Origin: Saccharicrinis sp963677345
GTDB lineage: Bacteria > Bacteroidota > Bacteroidia > Bacteroidales > Marinilabiliaceae
DNA length: 64,000 nt
Direction: 5' to 3'
Assembly: GCA_963677345.2 (NCBI GenBank)
Contig: CAXXLC010000005.1
Coordinates: forward strand, 1-64,000
The translations under genes and the position numbers were made by a program. This document shows positions 25,040 through 34,502 of the stretch, one piece after another. Position 1 is the first letter of the stretch; each line of letters opens with the position of its first letter. Under the pieces are notes generated by a model. It was given only the letters and a program-made list of their open reading frames with translations, made no database searches and was not told where the DNA came from.

Positions 25040-25266
25040 TGATGGAACAATCAAACTTTTTAAACTGGATGCTCTTTTCTGTTGGTATTTTAATATTTAT
25101 TGCTGCATTATTTAACTGGCAATATTTTTTTAAGCAAAGAAAAGCCCAGATTCTCATCAAATTAATTGGCTCCTTTGCCACCAGGTTGTTATATGGGTTA
25201 CTTGGACTTTTATTTGCGTTAATAGGTGCCAATTATTTATTCAACCTTGGTATTTTTAGTTTCTGA
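25039..25266 (+). CDS. small two-helix membrane protein, Imm17-like
   Basis: 75 residues: one transmembrane helix (about 8-27), a basic loop with WQYFFKQRKAQILIKLIGS, and a second helix (about 48-68) that starts TRLLYGLLGLL. This layout and the loop resemble the Imm17 immunity family of polymorphic toxin systems, but no toxin gene is nearby. The start codon overlaps the stop of the previous gene, implying translational coupling. A second ATG three bases later is possible. The 3' end overlaps the convergent cysteine-cluster gene by about 30 bp. Confidence 0.55.
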   Translation: MMEQSNFLNWMLFSVGILIFIAALFNWQYFFKQRKAQILIKLIGSFATRLLYGLLGLLFALIGANYLFNLGIFSF

Positions 25267-25974
25267 TTCACCAAAATAATCTTTAACTAACCAATTTTGC
25301 ACAAAATTATTATCAGAAAACAATTTCACAACAAACTCCTCGATGGTATATTCCTCCATTTTTCGTCCCTTACCCTTTAAATATCCCACAAACCCTTCAT
25401 TCATATAACGACCAGCTTTTAATACAAAATCATACAATGCAGGTATGATAGAAGAATCTCCCGGAGAATCATACTTTTTCTTGCATGAATCTTTATCAGA
25501 TGACAGATAAATCCTGCAAGCCATTGGTCGAACAGGATAAATAGAACAGCTACTGTTTTTTAAAAACGGACACGCCGCTTTAATATTCTGTTTTTTAACC
25601 TCCTCCAGGCCTTTCGTTAATTTATATTTAGATTGAGCATTTGATAATATTTTTGACCGCTGTTTTTCATCAAAAGCCTGATGTATAAATTCAAAAATTA
25701 ATATTGCCTCCTGGGTTGTCATATAAACCGGCTGGTAACAACACCAACTACACCCATTTTCGCATTGAACAGGATTACCTTCCTGATGAGTCCTTAATGC
25801 AAAAGATTGCGTAAGCTGACTGATAGCCGAATATTGCAATTGCATACCTTTAAAAAGAGGAGTCAGACTCTTAAAATCGGTAACTTCATTTGAAGCTATT
25901 GTATAACCATCTTTATAAAAAGAAAGATTCATTTCTTTGCTCTTCTTGTCCTCGTAATCTTTATTGCTCATCAT
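25237..25974 (-). CDS. YkgJ-type cysteine-cluster protein
   Basis: About 245 residues from the MMSNKDYE start at 25974; an upstream extension to 26037 lacks conserved features. The Cys motifs CENGCSWCCYQPVY, ACPFL, CSIYPVRPMACRIY and a late CKKK fit the YkgJ family (C-x3-C-x2-CC, then CP and C-x-IY-x-RP-x-xCR), which probably binds a zinc ion or an iron-sulfur cluster. The role is unknown. The gene is convergent with the small membrane protein, and its upstream region is shared with the histidine kinase gene on the other strand. Confidence 0.8.
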   Translation of the reverse strand: MMSNKDYEDKKSKEMNLSFYKDGYTIASNEVTDFKSLTPLFKGMQLQYSAISQLTQSFALRTHQEGNPVQCENGCSWCCYQPVYMTTQEAILIFEFIHQAFDEKQRSKILSNAQSKYKLTKGLEEVKKQNIKAACPFLKNSSCSIYPVRPMACRIYLSSDKDSCKKKYDSPGDSSIIPALYDFVLKAGRYMNEGFVGYLKGKGRKMEEYTIEEFVVKLFSDNNFVQNWLVKDYFGESETKNTKVE

Positions 25975-26060
25975 ATTAAAGTTATAAAATGCGAAAATAG
26001 TTCTTTTTAAATAATTTAAATTTATATTTTTGAACAATTGTTAAATTCTCCTAATTCAAC

Positions 26061-27497
26061 ATGAGATATCATTCATTTTTATCAAAAGAAGATGCTGCCT
26101 GGGGAGAGCAGGAAGTAGTTCGATTTCGATGGGTATTAATAACCGCAATTATTATTTTAATAGGTTATATTTTTCTTTCCGGAAATATATACAGGGGTTT
26201 TATATCTTTAGCTCTTGCTGTAATCTATATATTTTATAACTCTATTATCAACCTTTTACTTAAAAGATTTGATAACGCCAAATGGATACGATATTTCTCG
26301 TCAACAATAGATGTAACGATTCTTTCTGCACATATATTCAATTACTCCTATTTTTTTAAGCCTATAGCAGTTTCAACAGCACCTTCATTATTTTTATATG
26401 CCATTTTAATCATACTATCAGTATTAAGATATGATGGTAAATTAGTAATATTCACAACAGTTTACATTGTTATATGCTCAAACATCATTTACTTTTTAAG
26501 ATATCCGGATATTGATCCGTATTTATTTACACAAGTAGCATCTGCCGGACCGGAGGGTGCAATATACCGCAGTGTCTATTTTCTTTTAATGGGATATTTT
26601 ATGTTTAGCATCCCAAGAATGATAAACCGCCTGGTTGAAAAACAAAATGCCACCAATAACGAAAGAAGAGAAATTGAGATAAAACTGGCTCTGGAAACAC
26701 AAAAAAAAGATATGGCAATGCAAAGCTTAATTATAGAACAACAATTAAGCGAGCAATTAAACGAACAAAAAGAAATTATTCAACAACAAAATAATAGTCT
26801 CGAAAAATTAATACACACTAAGAACAAACTTTTTTCGATCATTGGTCATGATTTACGTTCGCCATTATGCGTGCAAAGCTCTTTATCTGAATTCTTAATA
26901 CACGACTTTAATAATTTAGATAAAGAAAATATACTTGAAAGTATCTATGCCATTAATAAAACAGCAAACAATGCATTAAATATGCTTTCAAATTTAATGG
27001 ACTGGAGCAAAACACAAAACAATATGCTCAATCCAATACCGGTTAACATCAACATCAAACAAAAAATATCGGATATTATTGACCTTCAATCAGAGGCCTG
27101 GAGAGCAAAAAAAATAAACATTGACATAAGCTGCGAGGATGAGTTATGTTTATTTGCTGACGAACAAATGACCGAAACCATATTAAGAAACCTGCTGTCA
27201 AATGCCATTAAATTCACACCTTCAAATGGTGTCGTACATTTTAATGCCTATAAAAATAAAAACAACTGCACGATTGAAATTACAGATAATGGGGTTGGAA
27301 TGACAGAAACTCAAATCAACAAGCTTTTTAATTCAAACATTACCACATCATCATTAGGCACAAACAACGAAAAAGGAACAGGATTAGGCTTAATTTTATG
27401 TAAAGAAATGATAGATATCAATCAAGGATCAATCACAGTTAAAAGTACGCAAAACAAAGGAAGTAAATTTAGTATTTCACTTCCTGCTGCAAATTAA
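26061..27497 (+). CDS. membrane-bound sensor histidine kinase
   Basis: 478 residues. The N-terminal half has about six hydrophobic helices (roughly 25-195) with short loops and no large periplasmic domain, then a glutamine-rich coiled coil (205-250). A HisKA domain has IIGHDLRSPL with the phosphorylated His263, and a HATPase domain has the N box NLLSNAIKFTP, G1 DNGVGM and G2 GTGLGLILCKEM. No response-regulator gene is adjacent, so this is an orphan kinase in this window. The signal is unknown. Confidence 0.9.
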   Translation: MRYHSFLSKEDAAWGEQEVVRFRWVLITAIIILIGYIFLSGNIYRGFISLALAVIYIFYNSIINLLLKRFDNAKWIRYFSSTIDVTILSAHIFNYSYFFKPIAVSTAPSLFLYAILIILSVLRYDGKLVIFTTVYIVICSNIIYFLRYPDIDPYLFTQVASAGPEGAIYRSVYFLLMGYFMFSIPRMINRLVEKQNATNNERREIEIKLALETQKKDMAMQSLIIEQQLSEQLNEQKEIIQQQNNSLEKLIHTKNKLFSIIGHDLRSPLCVQSSLSEFLIHDFNNLDKENILESIYAINKTANNALNMLSNLMDWSKTQNNMLNPIPVNINIKQKISDIIDLQSEAWRAKKINIDISCEDELCLFADEQMTETILRNLLSNAIKFTPSNGVVHFNAYKNKNNCTIEITDNGVGMTETQINKLFNSNITTSSLGTNNEKGTGLGLILCKEMIDINQGSITVKSTQNKGSKFSISLPAAN

Positions 27498-27509
27498 TCA
27501 ATTCTTTTT

Positions 27510-27809
27510 TTAAAATTGATTCGCACACCAATTCTGGCTCTCCTTTGTAGGCTTTTCTTCATGAATGATACTATCTAAAAATTTACCAAACATTAACTGA
27601 TCTCTACTTTCAAGAGCCTCATTGTAATCATTAATTGCTTTTTGTAACTGAGCAAATAACAATTTAGCCTCTGTTGTTTTAAAATCATTAATACTGGTAT
27701 GCTTTATATTCTGATAAGTATAATACTTACCTGTAATATCATTTAATTGCTTTAGCAAAGCATCTCTCTTATTTATAATCAATTGAAAGTTTCTTGCCCA
27801 CTTTTCCAT
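27510..27809 (-). CDS. hypothetical protein, 99 residues
   Basis: Predicted mostly helical, starting MEKWARNFQLIINKRDALLK and ending NWCANQF. No signal peptide, membrane helix or recognisable domain. Amino-acid composition and codon use look normal for the region, and it fits between the convergent kinase gene and the helicase promoter, so I take it as real. Confidence 0.55.
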   Translation of the reverse strand: MEKWARNFQLIINKRDALLKQLNDITGKYYTYQNIKHTSINDFKTTEAKLLFAQLQKAINDYNEALESRDQLMFGKFLDSIIHEEKPTKESQNWCANQF

Positions 27810-27966
27810 CGCTAATAATATTTAAAATTTCTATATCAATTTACAAATATCTTTATTTAAACAAAAGAGTATAATTAGAAAAATTAAATAAAACCTAAGA
27901 ATAATTTATACGACCAATTAATTCAACAATTATAGAATGTTATTTTATTAAGCTGTGAATTAGAAC

Positions 27967-27974
27967 TATCTTTG
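27967..27974 (+). promoter_or_regulatory. -7 box of the helicase gene
   Basis: TATCTTTG matches TAnnTTTG and lies 25 bp before the ATG at 28000. Confidence 0.4.
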
Positions 27975-27999
27975 AGCACAGAAACACAATTTATATAAA

Positions 28000-29241
28000 A
28001 TGAAATTTGAAGATTATTCCATTTCCAACGAAATAAAAAAGAGTTTAGCAAAATTAAACTTCAAAAGACCCACTGATATACAGTTTAAATCAATACCCCC
28101 TATATTAAAAGGAGAAGACGTATTGGCTATAGCTCAAACAGGAACCGGGAAAACCGCAGCTTTTGCCATTCCGGTGATTCATACTCTTCATACCAAAAAA
28201 ATCAGAAGAAGAAGCGATGGAATAAAGTGTTTAATAATGGTTCCTACACGCGAGTTAGCCATTCAAATTCACCAGGTGTTTGAATCCATAGGGAAACATA
28301 CTTCAATTAAATCTTTTTGTGTTTTCGGAGGAGTTGAAGAAGGCCCGCAAATTGCAAAACTCGAAAAAGGTATTGATATTTTAATTGCAACTCCGGGACG
28401 AATGTTTGACCTGGCTAGCAGAGGCTTTATTAAATTAAACCGGGTAGAAGTACTCATTCTTGACGAAGCCGATCATATGCTGGATCTTGGCTTTATTAAA
28501 GATATTAAAGACGTATTAAAATACTTACCCAAAAAAAGGCAAACCTTATTCTTTTCGGCAACAATTAACGAAACTATTAAAAAACTAGCATATTCCTTAG
28601 TGAGTAATGCTATTCGTATTCAAATATCGCCCAAAGATCCTGTAGCCAGAAACATTGATCATTCTGTTACATTTATCAATATGGATGACAAGAGATTTTT
28701 CTTAGAACGACTCATTAAAGAAAATCCCGATAAAAAAATTCTTGTCTTTGTAAGAACCAAGGTTCGCGCTGAAAGAGTTCAAAAAGCAATGGAAAGGGTT
28801 CAAATAGAGGCTCAGGTTATCCACGGTGGTAAGGAACAGGATGAAAGAAAAAAAGTGCTGGATTTATTCCGCAAAGGTGAAACAAAGATACTTATTGCAA
28901 CCGATGTTAGTGCCCGTGGAATTGATATCCCAGGGGTTCAGTATGTTGTTAATTATGATTTACCTGAACTCTCTGAAAATTACGTGCACAGAGTAGGGCG
29001 TACCGGGCGCGGGAAAGAAAAAGGTAATGCAATATCTTTCTGCAGTGAAGAAGAGAGACCTATATTAGAAGAAATTGAAAATTTTATGGGTAAGTCGGTT
29101 AAAAGACTTGAAATTGAAAAAGAGGACTACTCTCAAACTATTGATTTCTCAGCTGAAAGTCATGCCGATTGGAAAACCCTGATAAGTGACCATGATGACT
29201 TTATTACCAAAGGGAAAAAGAAACCTAAGAAAAAAAAATAA
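28000..29241 (+). CDS. rhlE: DEAD-box RNA helicase (RhlE-like)
   Basis: 413 residues. All core motifs are visible: Q motif FKRPTDIQ, Walker A AQTGTGKT, PTRELA, TPGR, DEAD, SAT (FFSATIN), ARGIDIPGV and HRVGRTGR, followed by a short lysine-rich tail. The compact size and basic tail fit the RhlE group of Bacteroidota. It probably acts in ribosome assembly or RNA turnover, often as a cold-shock factor. Monocistronic. Confidence 0.93.
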   Translation: MKFEDYSISNEIKKSLAKLNFKRPTDIQFKSIPPILKGEDVLAIAQTGTGKTAAFAIPVIHTLHTKKIRRRSDGIKCLIMVPTRELAIQIHQVFESIGKHTSIKSFCVFGGVEEGPQIAKLEKGIDILIATPGRMFDLASRGFIKLNRVEVLILDEADHMLDLGFIKDIKDVLKYLPKKRQTLFFSATINETIKKLAYSLVSNAIRIQISPKDPVARNIDHSVTFINMDDKRFFLERLIKENPDKKILVFVRTKVRAERVQKAMERVQIEAQVIHGGKEQDERKKVLDLFRKGETKILIATDVSARGIDIPGVQYVVNYDLPELSENYVHRVGRTGRGKEKGNAISFCSEEERPILEEIENFMGKSVKRLEIEKEDYSQTIDFSAESHADWKTLISDHDDFITKGKKKPKKKK

Positions 29242-29727
29242 ACTTAGTGATCAAATTTACAGAGTCGTTTCACCTTTTGGGTTTATGCGAGAATAATATA
29301 TGGATAAAAGCACGATCATGAGTTACAAATCTGTACTGGCGCCGGATATATCAAGGTTTATATAACTACTACACTGGCTTCCGGTTTTCTGTTGCCTACC
29401 CACAATCTCTTCGATGTTTTATCGCAAATATATAGTGAATATGCATGGTACAGGTTGTGGTACGGTCGTGACCATTTGTGGAGCATTTGCGAATTATTAC
29501 AGGAGGTGAGTAGAAACATTTGCGAAGAGTTTGCGATAAAATGCCAAGGATTTGCGAAGAATTTGTGAAGAATTTGTGAAGAATGGAACAAAAAAAGTCT
29601 CAAAACACTGACAATAAGCACCTGACAAATTAGCCTTTCGTCTTTTAACTTAAATCTAACAGTCTATTACTTTAATTATTTATAAGTCTTCTTAAATTTG
29701 TAAGCTCAAATCAACATATAAAATAAA
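29242..29727. other. intergenic region with 11-bp repeat array
   Basis: 486 bp with no convincing gene. The array at 29452-29582 occupies the middle; an 87-codon frame on the minus strand runs through it and is not believed. TAAATTTG at 29693-29700 is a probable -7 box for the following gene. Confidence 0.6.
29452..29582. repeat. degenerate tandem repeat with 11-bp period
   Basis: Units of the form ATTTGYGAAGA recur at 29474, 29485, 29518, 29529, 29550, 29561 and 29572, with degenerate units between them in the same register and one 10-bp step. Read on the minus strand the unit is CACAAATTCTT, which matches the TACAACTTCTA rotation of the array at 2711-2974 at 8 of 11 positions. Confidence 0.7.
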
Positions 29728-30588
29728 ATGAAGATTACGGCAATTATTATAGGACTCACACTAAGTACAGGAATCATCCATGCGCAGGGGCTTGATGTAT
29801 TTGGCAATAAAGTTCCCACAAAAAATACCACATCAGCTGCTAGTTCATCCGAAAAAATCAATCAAAAAGATGCACAAGGAAGAAAACAAGGTTATTGGGA
29901 AAAAAGATATAACAACGGAAAGCTTGCTTACTCGGTAACTTTTTTGAATGATAAACCTGTAGGTGAAATGAAACGCTATTACCAAAACGGTCACCAACAA
30001 GTAGTTATTAACTATGATGACAAGGGTGAATATGGCAAAGTTGAAACCTTTAATGAAGATGGAAAATTAATTGCAAAAGGAACGTATTTTGGCAAAATAA
30101 AAGATGGTTTATGGGAGTATTATTCACCCGAGGGAATTTTGCTTACCACAGAAAACTACTCTAAAGGTAAAAAAGAAGGGATGACAACTTACTTCTTCAG
30201 GAATGGAAAAAAAGCCGAAGAAGTAGAATGGAAAAACAATATAAAAGATGGTATATGGCACAAGTTTCATGAGTCGGGAAATATCAAATTAAAAGCATCT
30301 TACGTAAATGGTGAAGTTGAAGGGTCTTACCTTGTTTTTTTTGACAACGGACAAATGGAAATTCAGGGTAAATTTGTGAATGGAAAAGAAGAAGACACCT
30401 GGTTAATATTCGCACCTTCCGGAAATCTTTTATATAAGATAAAATACAAAGAGGGTAAAACACTAAATGAAGATGAGTTCGACGAAAAACAAAAACTATT
30501 ATTCCAGGAGTTTGAAAAGAACAAAGGCAAATTAAAAGATCCTGAAGAATACAAACATGATCCGGACTCTTACATCAGAGGTATTTAA
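29728..30588 (+). CDS. secreted protein with YwqK/MORN-2 repeats
   Basis: 286 residues with a signal peptide ending near GIIHAQ (about residue 19). From residue 50 on it consists of repeats of about 20-24 residues with the pattern G-x-W-x-x-(Y/F)-x-x-(N/S)-G-x-(L/I): GYWEKRYNNGKLAYS, GEMKRYYQNGHQQV, GLWEYYSPEGILL, GMTTYFFRNGKKAEE, GIWHKFHESGNIKL, GSYLVFFDNGQMEI and DTWLIFAPSGNLLY. The function of these exported repeat proteins is unknown. It resembles the C-terminus of the protein at 22865-25039. The next gene starts 3 bp later, so both are probably in one transcript. Confidence 0.8.
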   Translation: MKITAIIIGLTLSTGIIHAQGLDVFGNKVPTKNTTSAASSSEKINQKDAQGRKQGYWEKRYNNGKLAYSVTFLNDKPVGEMKRYYQNGHQQVVINYDDKGEYGKVETFNEDGKLIAKGTYFGKIKDGLWEYYSPEGILLTTENYSKGKKEGMTTYFFRNGKKAEEVEWKNNIKDGIWHKFHESGNIKLKASYVNGEVEGSYLVFFDNGQMEIQGKFVNGKEEDTWLIFAPSGNLLYKIKYKEGKTLNEDEFDEKQKLLFQEFEKNKGKLKDPEEYKHDPDSYIRGI

Positions 30589-30591
30589 AAA

Positions 30592-32220
30592 TTGACAAAA
30601 AGCTATCTAAATATCGCATTTATATTTTTGGCACTCATTTACTCAAACCTGAGTGCTCAAAAATATTTTGTGGCATTTACCGATAAATCCAATAATAAAT
30701 ACTCAATAAACACGCCTCAGGAATTTTTATCGCAAAGGGCAATCAACAGAAGAGCCAATCAGAATATTAAAATTACGCAAGAAGATCTTCCTGTCGCCCA
30801 GTTTTATCTTGATAGCTTAACTAAAATGGGCGTAAAAGTACTGTGGCCTTCAAAGTGGTTAAACGGAGCAATTATTCAATCAGGTAACACCGCTCTTATA
30901 GATACAATAACCAGGGTTTCTTTTATTTCTGATTCAAAGCTTATCTGGAAATCTTCATCAACCATTCACTCTGAAAAATTTATTAATAAAGAAATTACTC
31001 TTCCCACAAAAGCTGGTTTGTTAAGTGATTATGCTCAAAGTTTTACCCAAACAACAGTAAACGGACATTTTCTACATCAAAATGGTTATACCGGAAAGGG
31101 AATGTTTATTGCGGTATTCGACAATGGGTTTGGACGAGCTGATTATCTTCCTGCTTTTGATCATTTGTGGAATAATAATCAAATTAATGATGCTATTGAC
31201 ATTGTAAATCCAGGAAATGATATTTTTAATTCAGACTACTTTCATGGAATGTATGTTTTATCAACTTTGGGTGGATATATTGAGGGTGAATTTAAAGGGT
31301 CAGCCCCAGATGCAAACTTTTTATTATTCAGAACAGAAGATGATGCATCAGAATATCCTATTGAAGAATACAACTGGATTATTGCAGCAGAATATGCCGA
31401 CAGCGCAGGAGTAGATGTAATAAACTCATCGCTGGGCTACTATGAATTTAACGACCCGTCAATGAACTATTCTTATACTGATCTGGATGGCAAAACCTCG
31501 GTTTGTGTTAAGGGAGCTGAAACAGCTTTTTCAAAAGGAATACTTATTGTGAATAGTGCCGGCAATGAAGGCGAAAGTTCATGGAAATACATAATAACAC
31601 CTTCTGACGGAGAAAATGTTTTATCAGTTGCAGCTATGACGGCCGATAGTACCAAAGCATCCTTTAGCAGTTACGGCCCCACTTACGACCTACGTGTAAA
31701 ACCTGACCTAACAGCATTAGGTGTTAACACTACCGTGCAGGGAATAAACGGATCTCTTGTAAAACTAAACGGCACAAGTTTCTCAACTCCGGTAATAAGC
31801 GGTTTTGCGACTTGCCTATGGCAAGCTAAACCCGAACTTTCAAACAAAGAATTATTGCAAATACTACGAAAAAGTGGAAATCAGTATGATAATCCAGATG
31901 ATTCCTTTGGCTATGGCATTCCAAACTTTTTATACGCATTGAATGTCAACAGCAGCATTGATGAATTCACATCAGAGAATCATTTTCGCATTACTCCCAA
32001 TCCTTTTTCTAACAAAATAATCATTAACAGCAACCTGAATCTTTGGGTAAAAACCAATATTACTATTTATGATATATTGGGAAATATGGTTTACAACAAG
32101 CACCTCAATTACAGTCACGATATTCTAATTGAAAATTTAGAAAAACTTTCACCCGGCCTGTATGTTTTACAATTAGAATTATCGAATCAGAAATACAATT
32201 TCAAGATTATTAAAAAATAA
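30592..32220 (+). CDS. secreted subtilisin-like (S8) serine protease with T9SS sorting domain
   Basis: 542 residues starting at a TTG codon 3 bp behind the previous stop. A signal peptide ends near NLSAQ (about 22). The catalytic triad is visible: Asp177 in VFDNGFG, His218 in DYFHGMYV and Ser396 in GTSFSTP; an Asn in NSAGNEGES supplies the oxyanion hole. The last 70 residues (RITPNPFSNKIII...IYDILGNMVY...LSPGLYVLQL...KIIKK) are a type A sorting domain of the type IX secretion system, so the protease is exported to the cell surface or outside. Typical of Bacteroidota. Confidence 0.9.
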   Translation: MTKSYLNIAFIFLALIYSNLSAQKYFVAFTDKSNNKYSINTPQEFLSQRAINRRANQNIKITQEDLPVAQFYLDSLTKMGVKVLWPSKWLNGAIIQSGNTALIDTITRVSFISDSKLIWKSSSTIHSEKFINKEITLPTKAGLLSDYAQSFTQTTVNGHFLHQNGYTGKGMFIAVFDNGFGRADYLPAFDHLWNNNQINDAIDIVNPGNDIFNSDYFHGMYVLSTLGGYIEGEFKGSAPDANFLLFRTEDDASEYPIEEYNWIIAAEYADSAGVDVINSSLGYYEFNDPSMNYSYTDLDGKTSVCVKGAETAFSKGILIVNSAGNEGESSWKYIITPSDGENVLSVAAMTADSTKASFSSYGPTYDLRVKPDLTALGVNTTVQGINGSLVKLNGTSFSTPVISGFATCLWQAKPELSNKELLQILRKSGNQYDNPDDSFGYGIPNFLYALNVNSSIDEFTSENHFRITPNPFSNKIIINSNLNLWVKTNITIYDILGNMVYNKHLNYSHDILIENLEKLSPGLYVLQLELSNQKYNFKIIKK

Positions 32221-32223
32221 ACA

Positions 32224-33591
32224 ATGAGCGAATCGGCACTTTCACTATTTGAACTCAACTCAAAAATTAAAAACACCATTCACGAATCATTTGCTGATAC
32301 CTATTGGATTGTTGCAGAAATTAGTGAAATACGAGAAGTAAGAAACGGGCATTGTTACCTTGAACTTATCGAAAAAGATGATAAAACAGAACAAATCATT
32401 GCCAAAGCCAGAGCAAACATCTGGGCATACACTTACAGAATGCTCAAACCATACTTTACGCAAGCAACAGGACAAGCACTAACTTCGGGATTAAAGGTTT
32501 TAGTAAGAGCCAGTATTGATTTTCAGGAGGTATATGGATTTAGTCTTAACATCAGAGATATAGATCCCAACTATACACTTGGCGATATGGCTCAAAAAAA
32601 ACAAGCCATATTAAATCAACTTGCCGATGAAGGTGTTATCAACATGAATAAGGAACTTGTATGCCCACTTGTACCACAAAAAATTGCAGTCATCTCCTCT
32701 CCTACTGCTGCAGGATATGAAGATTTCTGCAAGCAACTATACAATAATTCTGCAGGATACAAATTCTATATAAAACTATTTCCGGCTATAATGCAGGGAG
32801 ATAAAACAGAAGAATCCGTTACTGCTGCGTTGGATCGTATTTATGCTTATGAAGATATTTTTGATATAGTGGCCATAATACGTGGCGGGGGATCCACTTC
32901 TGACCTGATGTGTTTTGACAGTTATTGGATGGCTTATAACATTGCGCAATTCCCTATCCCTGTATTTTCAGGTATTGGTCATGAGCGTGATGAGACCGTG
33001 GTGGATTACGTAGCCCATACACGTTTAAAAACACCCACCGCTGTGGCAGAATACATTCTTGAATTGGTTTCAGATTTTGATAACAGGTTAGAAAGTTTAA
33101 AAGATGATGTAATTTTTAATGCACGCAACAAAATATCCATATACAATCTAATGTTTGAAAGAGCATCAAACCGTTTTAAACCATTAGTCTCACATTCACT
33201 TACTAAGCAAAAAAGTTTATTGAACAATATTGCCCATCAAATTGAAAACTCTACGAACTCATTTATTCATAGCAGAATCAACAGGTTAAATATTCTTTCT
33301 GAAAAAATAAAAACCTCATCTGTTAATCTGATTCAGCGTGAAAAAATTAATCTGATACAATATCCTCAAAATCTAAATTCCAAAGCCAGGTATTTCTTAA
33401 CTAAAAGGAAGGGAGATCTACAGCTTTTTGAGAAAACCAATAAACTTTTAGATCCTCAGAACATACTAAAAAAGGGTTACTCGATTACTTACGTGAACAA
33501 TAAAGTTGTAAAAGATTATGCGAAAGTTCAAAAAGGAGATAAAATTACGACTCAATTATACAAAGGAAAAATAGAAAGCACGGCAGATTAG
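32224..33591 (+). CDS. xseA: exodeoxyribonuclease VII large subunit
   Basis: 455 residues. The N-terminal OB-fold (about 1-110; FADTYWIVAEISEIR, GHCYLELIEKD) is followed by the catalytic domain with VISSPTAAGYEDF, IIRGGGSTSDLMCFDS and SGIGHERDETVVDYVAHTRLKTPTA, then a coiled-coil region and a C-terminal segment ending KKGYSITYVN...GDKITTQLYKG. It degrades single-stranded DNA with the small subunit XseB. It lies 3 bp behind the protease gene. xseB, usually next to it, is at 52459-52659 in this window. Confidence 0.95.
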   Translation: MSESALSLFELNSKIKNTIHESFADTYWIVAEISEIREVRNGHCYLELIEKDDKTEQIIAKARANIWAYTYRMLKPYFTQATGQALTSGLKVLVRASIDFQEVYGFSLNIRDIDPNYTLGDMAQKKQAILNQLADEGVINMNKELVCPLVPQKIAVISSPTAAGYEDFCKQLYNNSAGYKFYIKLFPAIMQGDKTEESVTAALDRIYAYEDIFDIVAIIRGGGSTSDLMCFDSYWMAYNIAQFPIPVFSGIGHERDETVVDYVAHTRLKTPTAVAEYILELVSDFDNRLESLKDDVIFNARNKISIYNLMFERASNRFKPLVSHSLTKQKSLLNNIAHQIENSTNSFIHSRINRLNILSEKIKTSSVNLIQREKINLIQYPQNLNSKARYFLTKRKGDLQLFEKTNKLLDPQNILKKGYSITYVNNKVVKDYAKVQKGDKITTQLYKGKIESTAD

Positions 33592-33661
33592 TTCGTAATT
33601 AGATCTTAAAATCATGCTTTTTTGATTAATTTTATGAACTTTGCAAAATAAATTATAGCAT

Positions 33662-34474
33662 ATGAATAAAAAAAGTCCTGAAAAATTTATTAAGCCATCA
33701 CCAAAACCTCACATAAAGGAATCAGCCCCAACTCCTTCAAAACAAATAAATACAGATAAAACTGAATTACGACTTAATAAATATATTGCAAATGCAGGTG
33801 TTTGCAGTCGTCGTGAAGCTGACAAACTAATCAATGAAGGACTTATAAAAGTGAACGGACAAGTGGTATCTGCGGTTGGAACAATGGTTAAAACCACAGA
33901 TAAAGTAGAGTATAACGGGAAATCTCTTAATCCTGAAAAATTAGTCTACGTTCTATTAAATAAGCCGAAGGATTGCGTTACTACTCTTAGTGACCCACAT
34001 GCCAAAAGAACGGTTATTGACATTGTAAAAAATGCATGTACAGAACGAATATACCCAGTAGGCCGACTTGACAAAATGACAACCGGGGTTCTATTATTAA
34101 CCAACGATGGTGATTTGGCAAAAAAGCTAACTCACCCCAGTCACGAGCACAGAAAAATATATCATGCTTTTTTAGATAAGCCAATAACAAAGGAAGATTT
34201 CAAGAAAATAGAAGTCGGTTTTGAACTGGAAGATGGTTTTATTAAATCAGATAAACTAAGCCTTGTTAAGGATAATGCCTTCGAGGTGGGTATTGAAATT
34301 CATTCAGGCAAAAACCGCATTGTACGAAGAATATTTAAGCACCTTGGGTACGAAGTTGTAAAACTGGATCGAGTATACTTTTCCGGCTTAACAAAAAAGG
34401 ATGTTCCCAGAGGGAAATGGAGATTTCTTACACAAAAGGAAATCACATTCTTAAAAGCCGGCATCATGAAATAG
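33662..34474 (+). CDS. rluB: RluB/RsuA-type rRNA pseudouridine synthase
   Basis: 270 residues: a short lysine/proline-rich tail (1-35), an S4 RNA-binding domain (LRLNKYIANAGVCSRREADKL, about 36-95), and the catalytic domain with GRLDKMTTGVLLLTNDG, in which Asp137 is the expected catalytic residue, and the later KNRIVRRIFKHLGYEV motif. It converts a uridine of 23S (or 16S) rRNA to pseudouridine. RluB against RluF or RsuA was not resolved. Its start is 71 bp behind xseA. Confidence 0.9.
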   Translation: MNKKSPEKFIKPSPKPHIKESAPTPSKQINTDKTELRLNKYIANAGVCSRREADKLINEGLIKVNGQVVSAVGTMVKTTDKVEYNGKSLNPEKLVYVLLNKPKDCVTTLSDPHAKRTVIDIVKNACTERIYPVGRLDKMTTGVLLLTNDGDLAKKLTHPSHEHRKIYHAFLDKPITKEDFKKIEVGFELEDGFIKSDKLSLVKDNAFEVGIEIHSGKNRIVRRIFKHLGYEVVKLDRVYFSGLTKKDVPRGKWRFLTQKEITFLKAGIMK

Positions 34475-34502
34475 AACTAATCAAAATTTAATATCTGGAA
34501 AA

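Noticed and set aside
29358..29621. 87-codon open frame on the minus strand
   Set aside because: It is the translation of the 11-bp array and has no other support.
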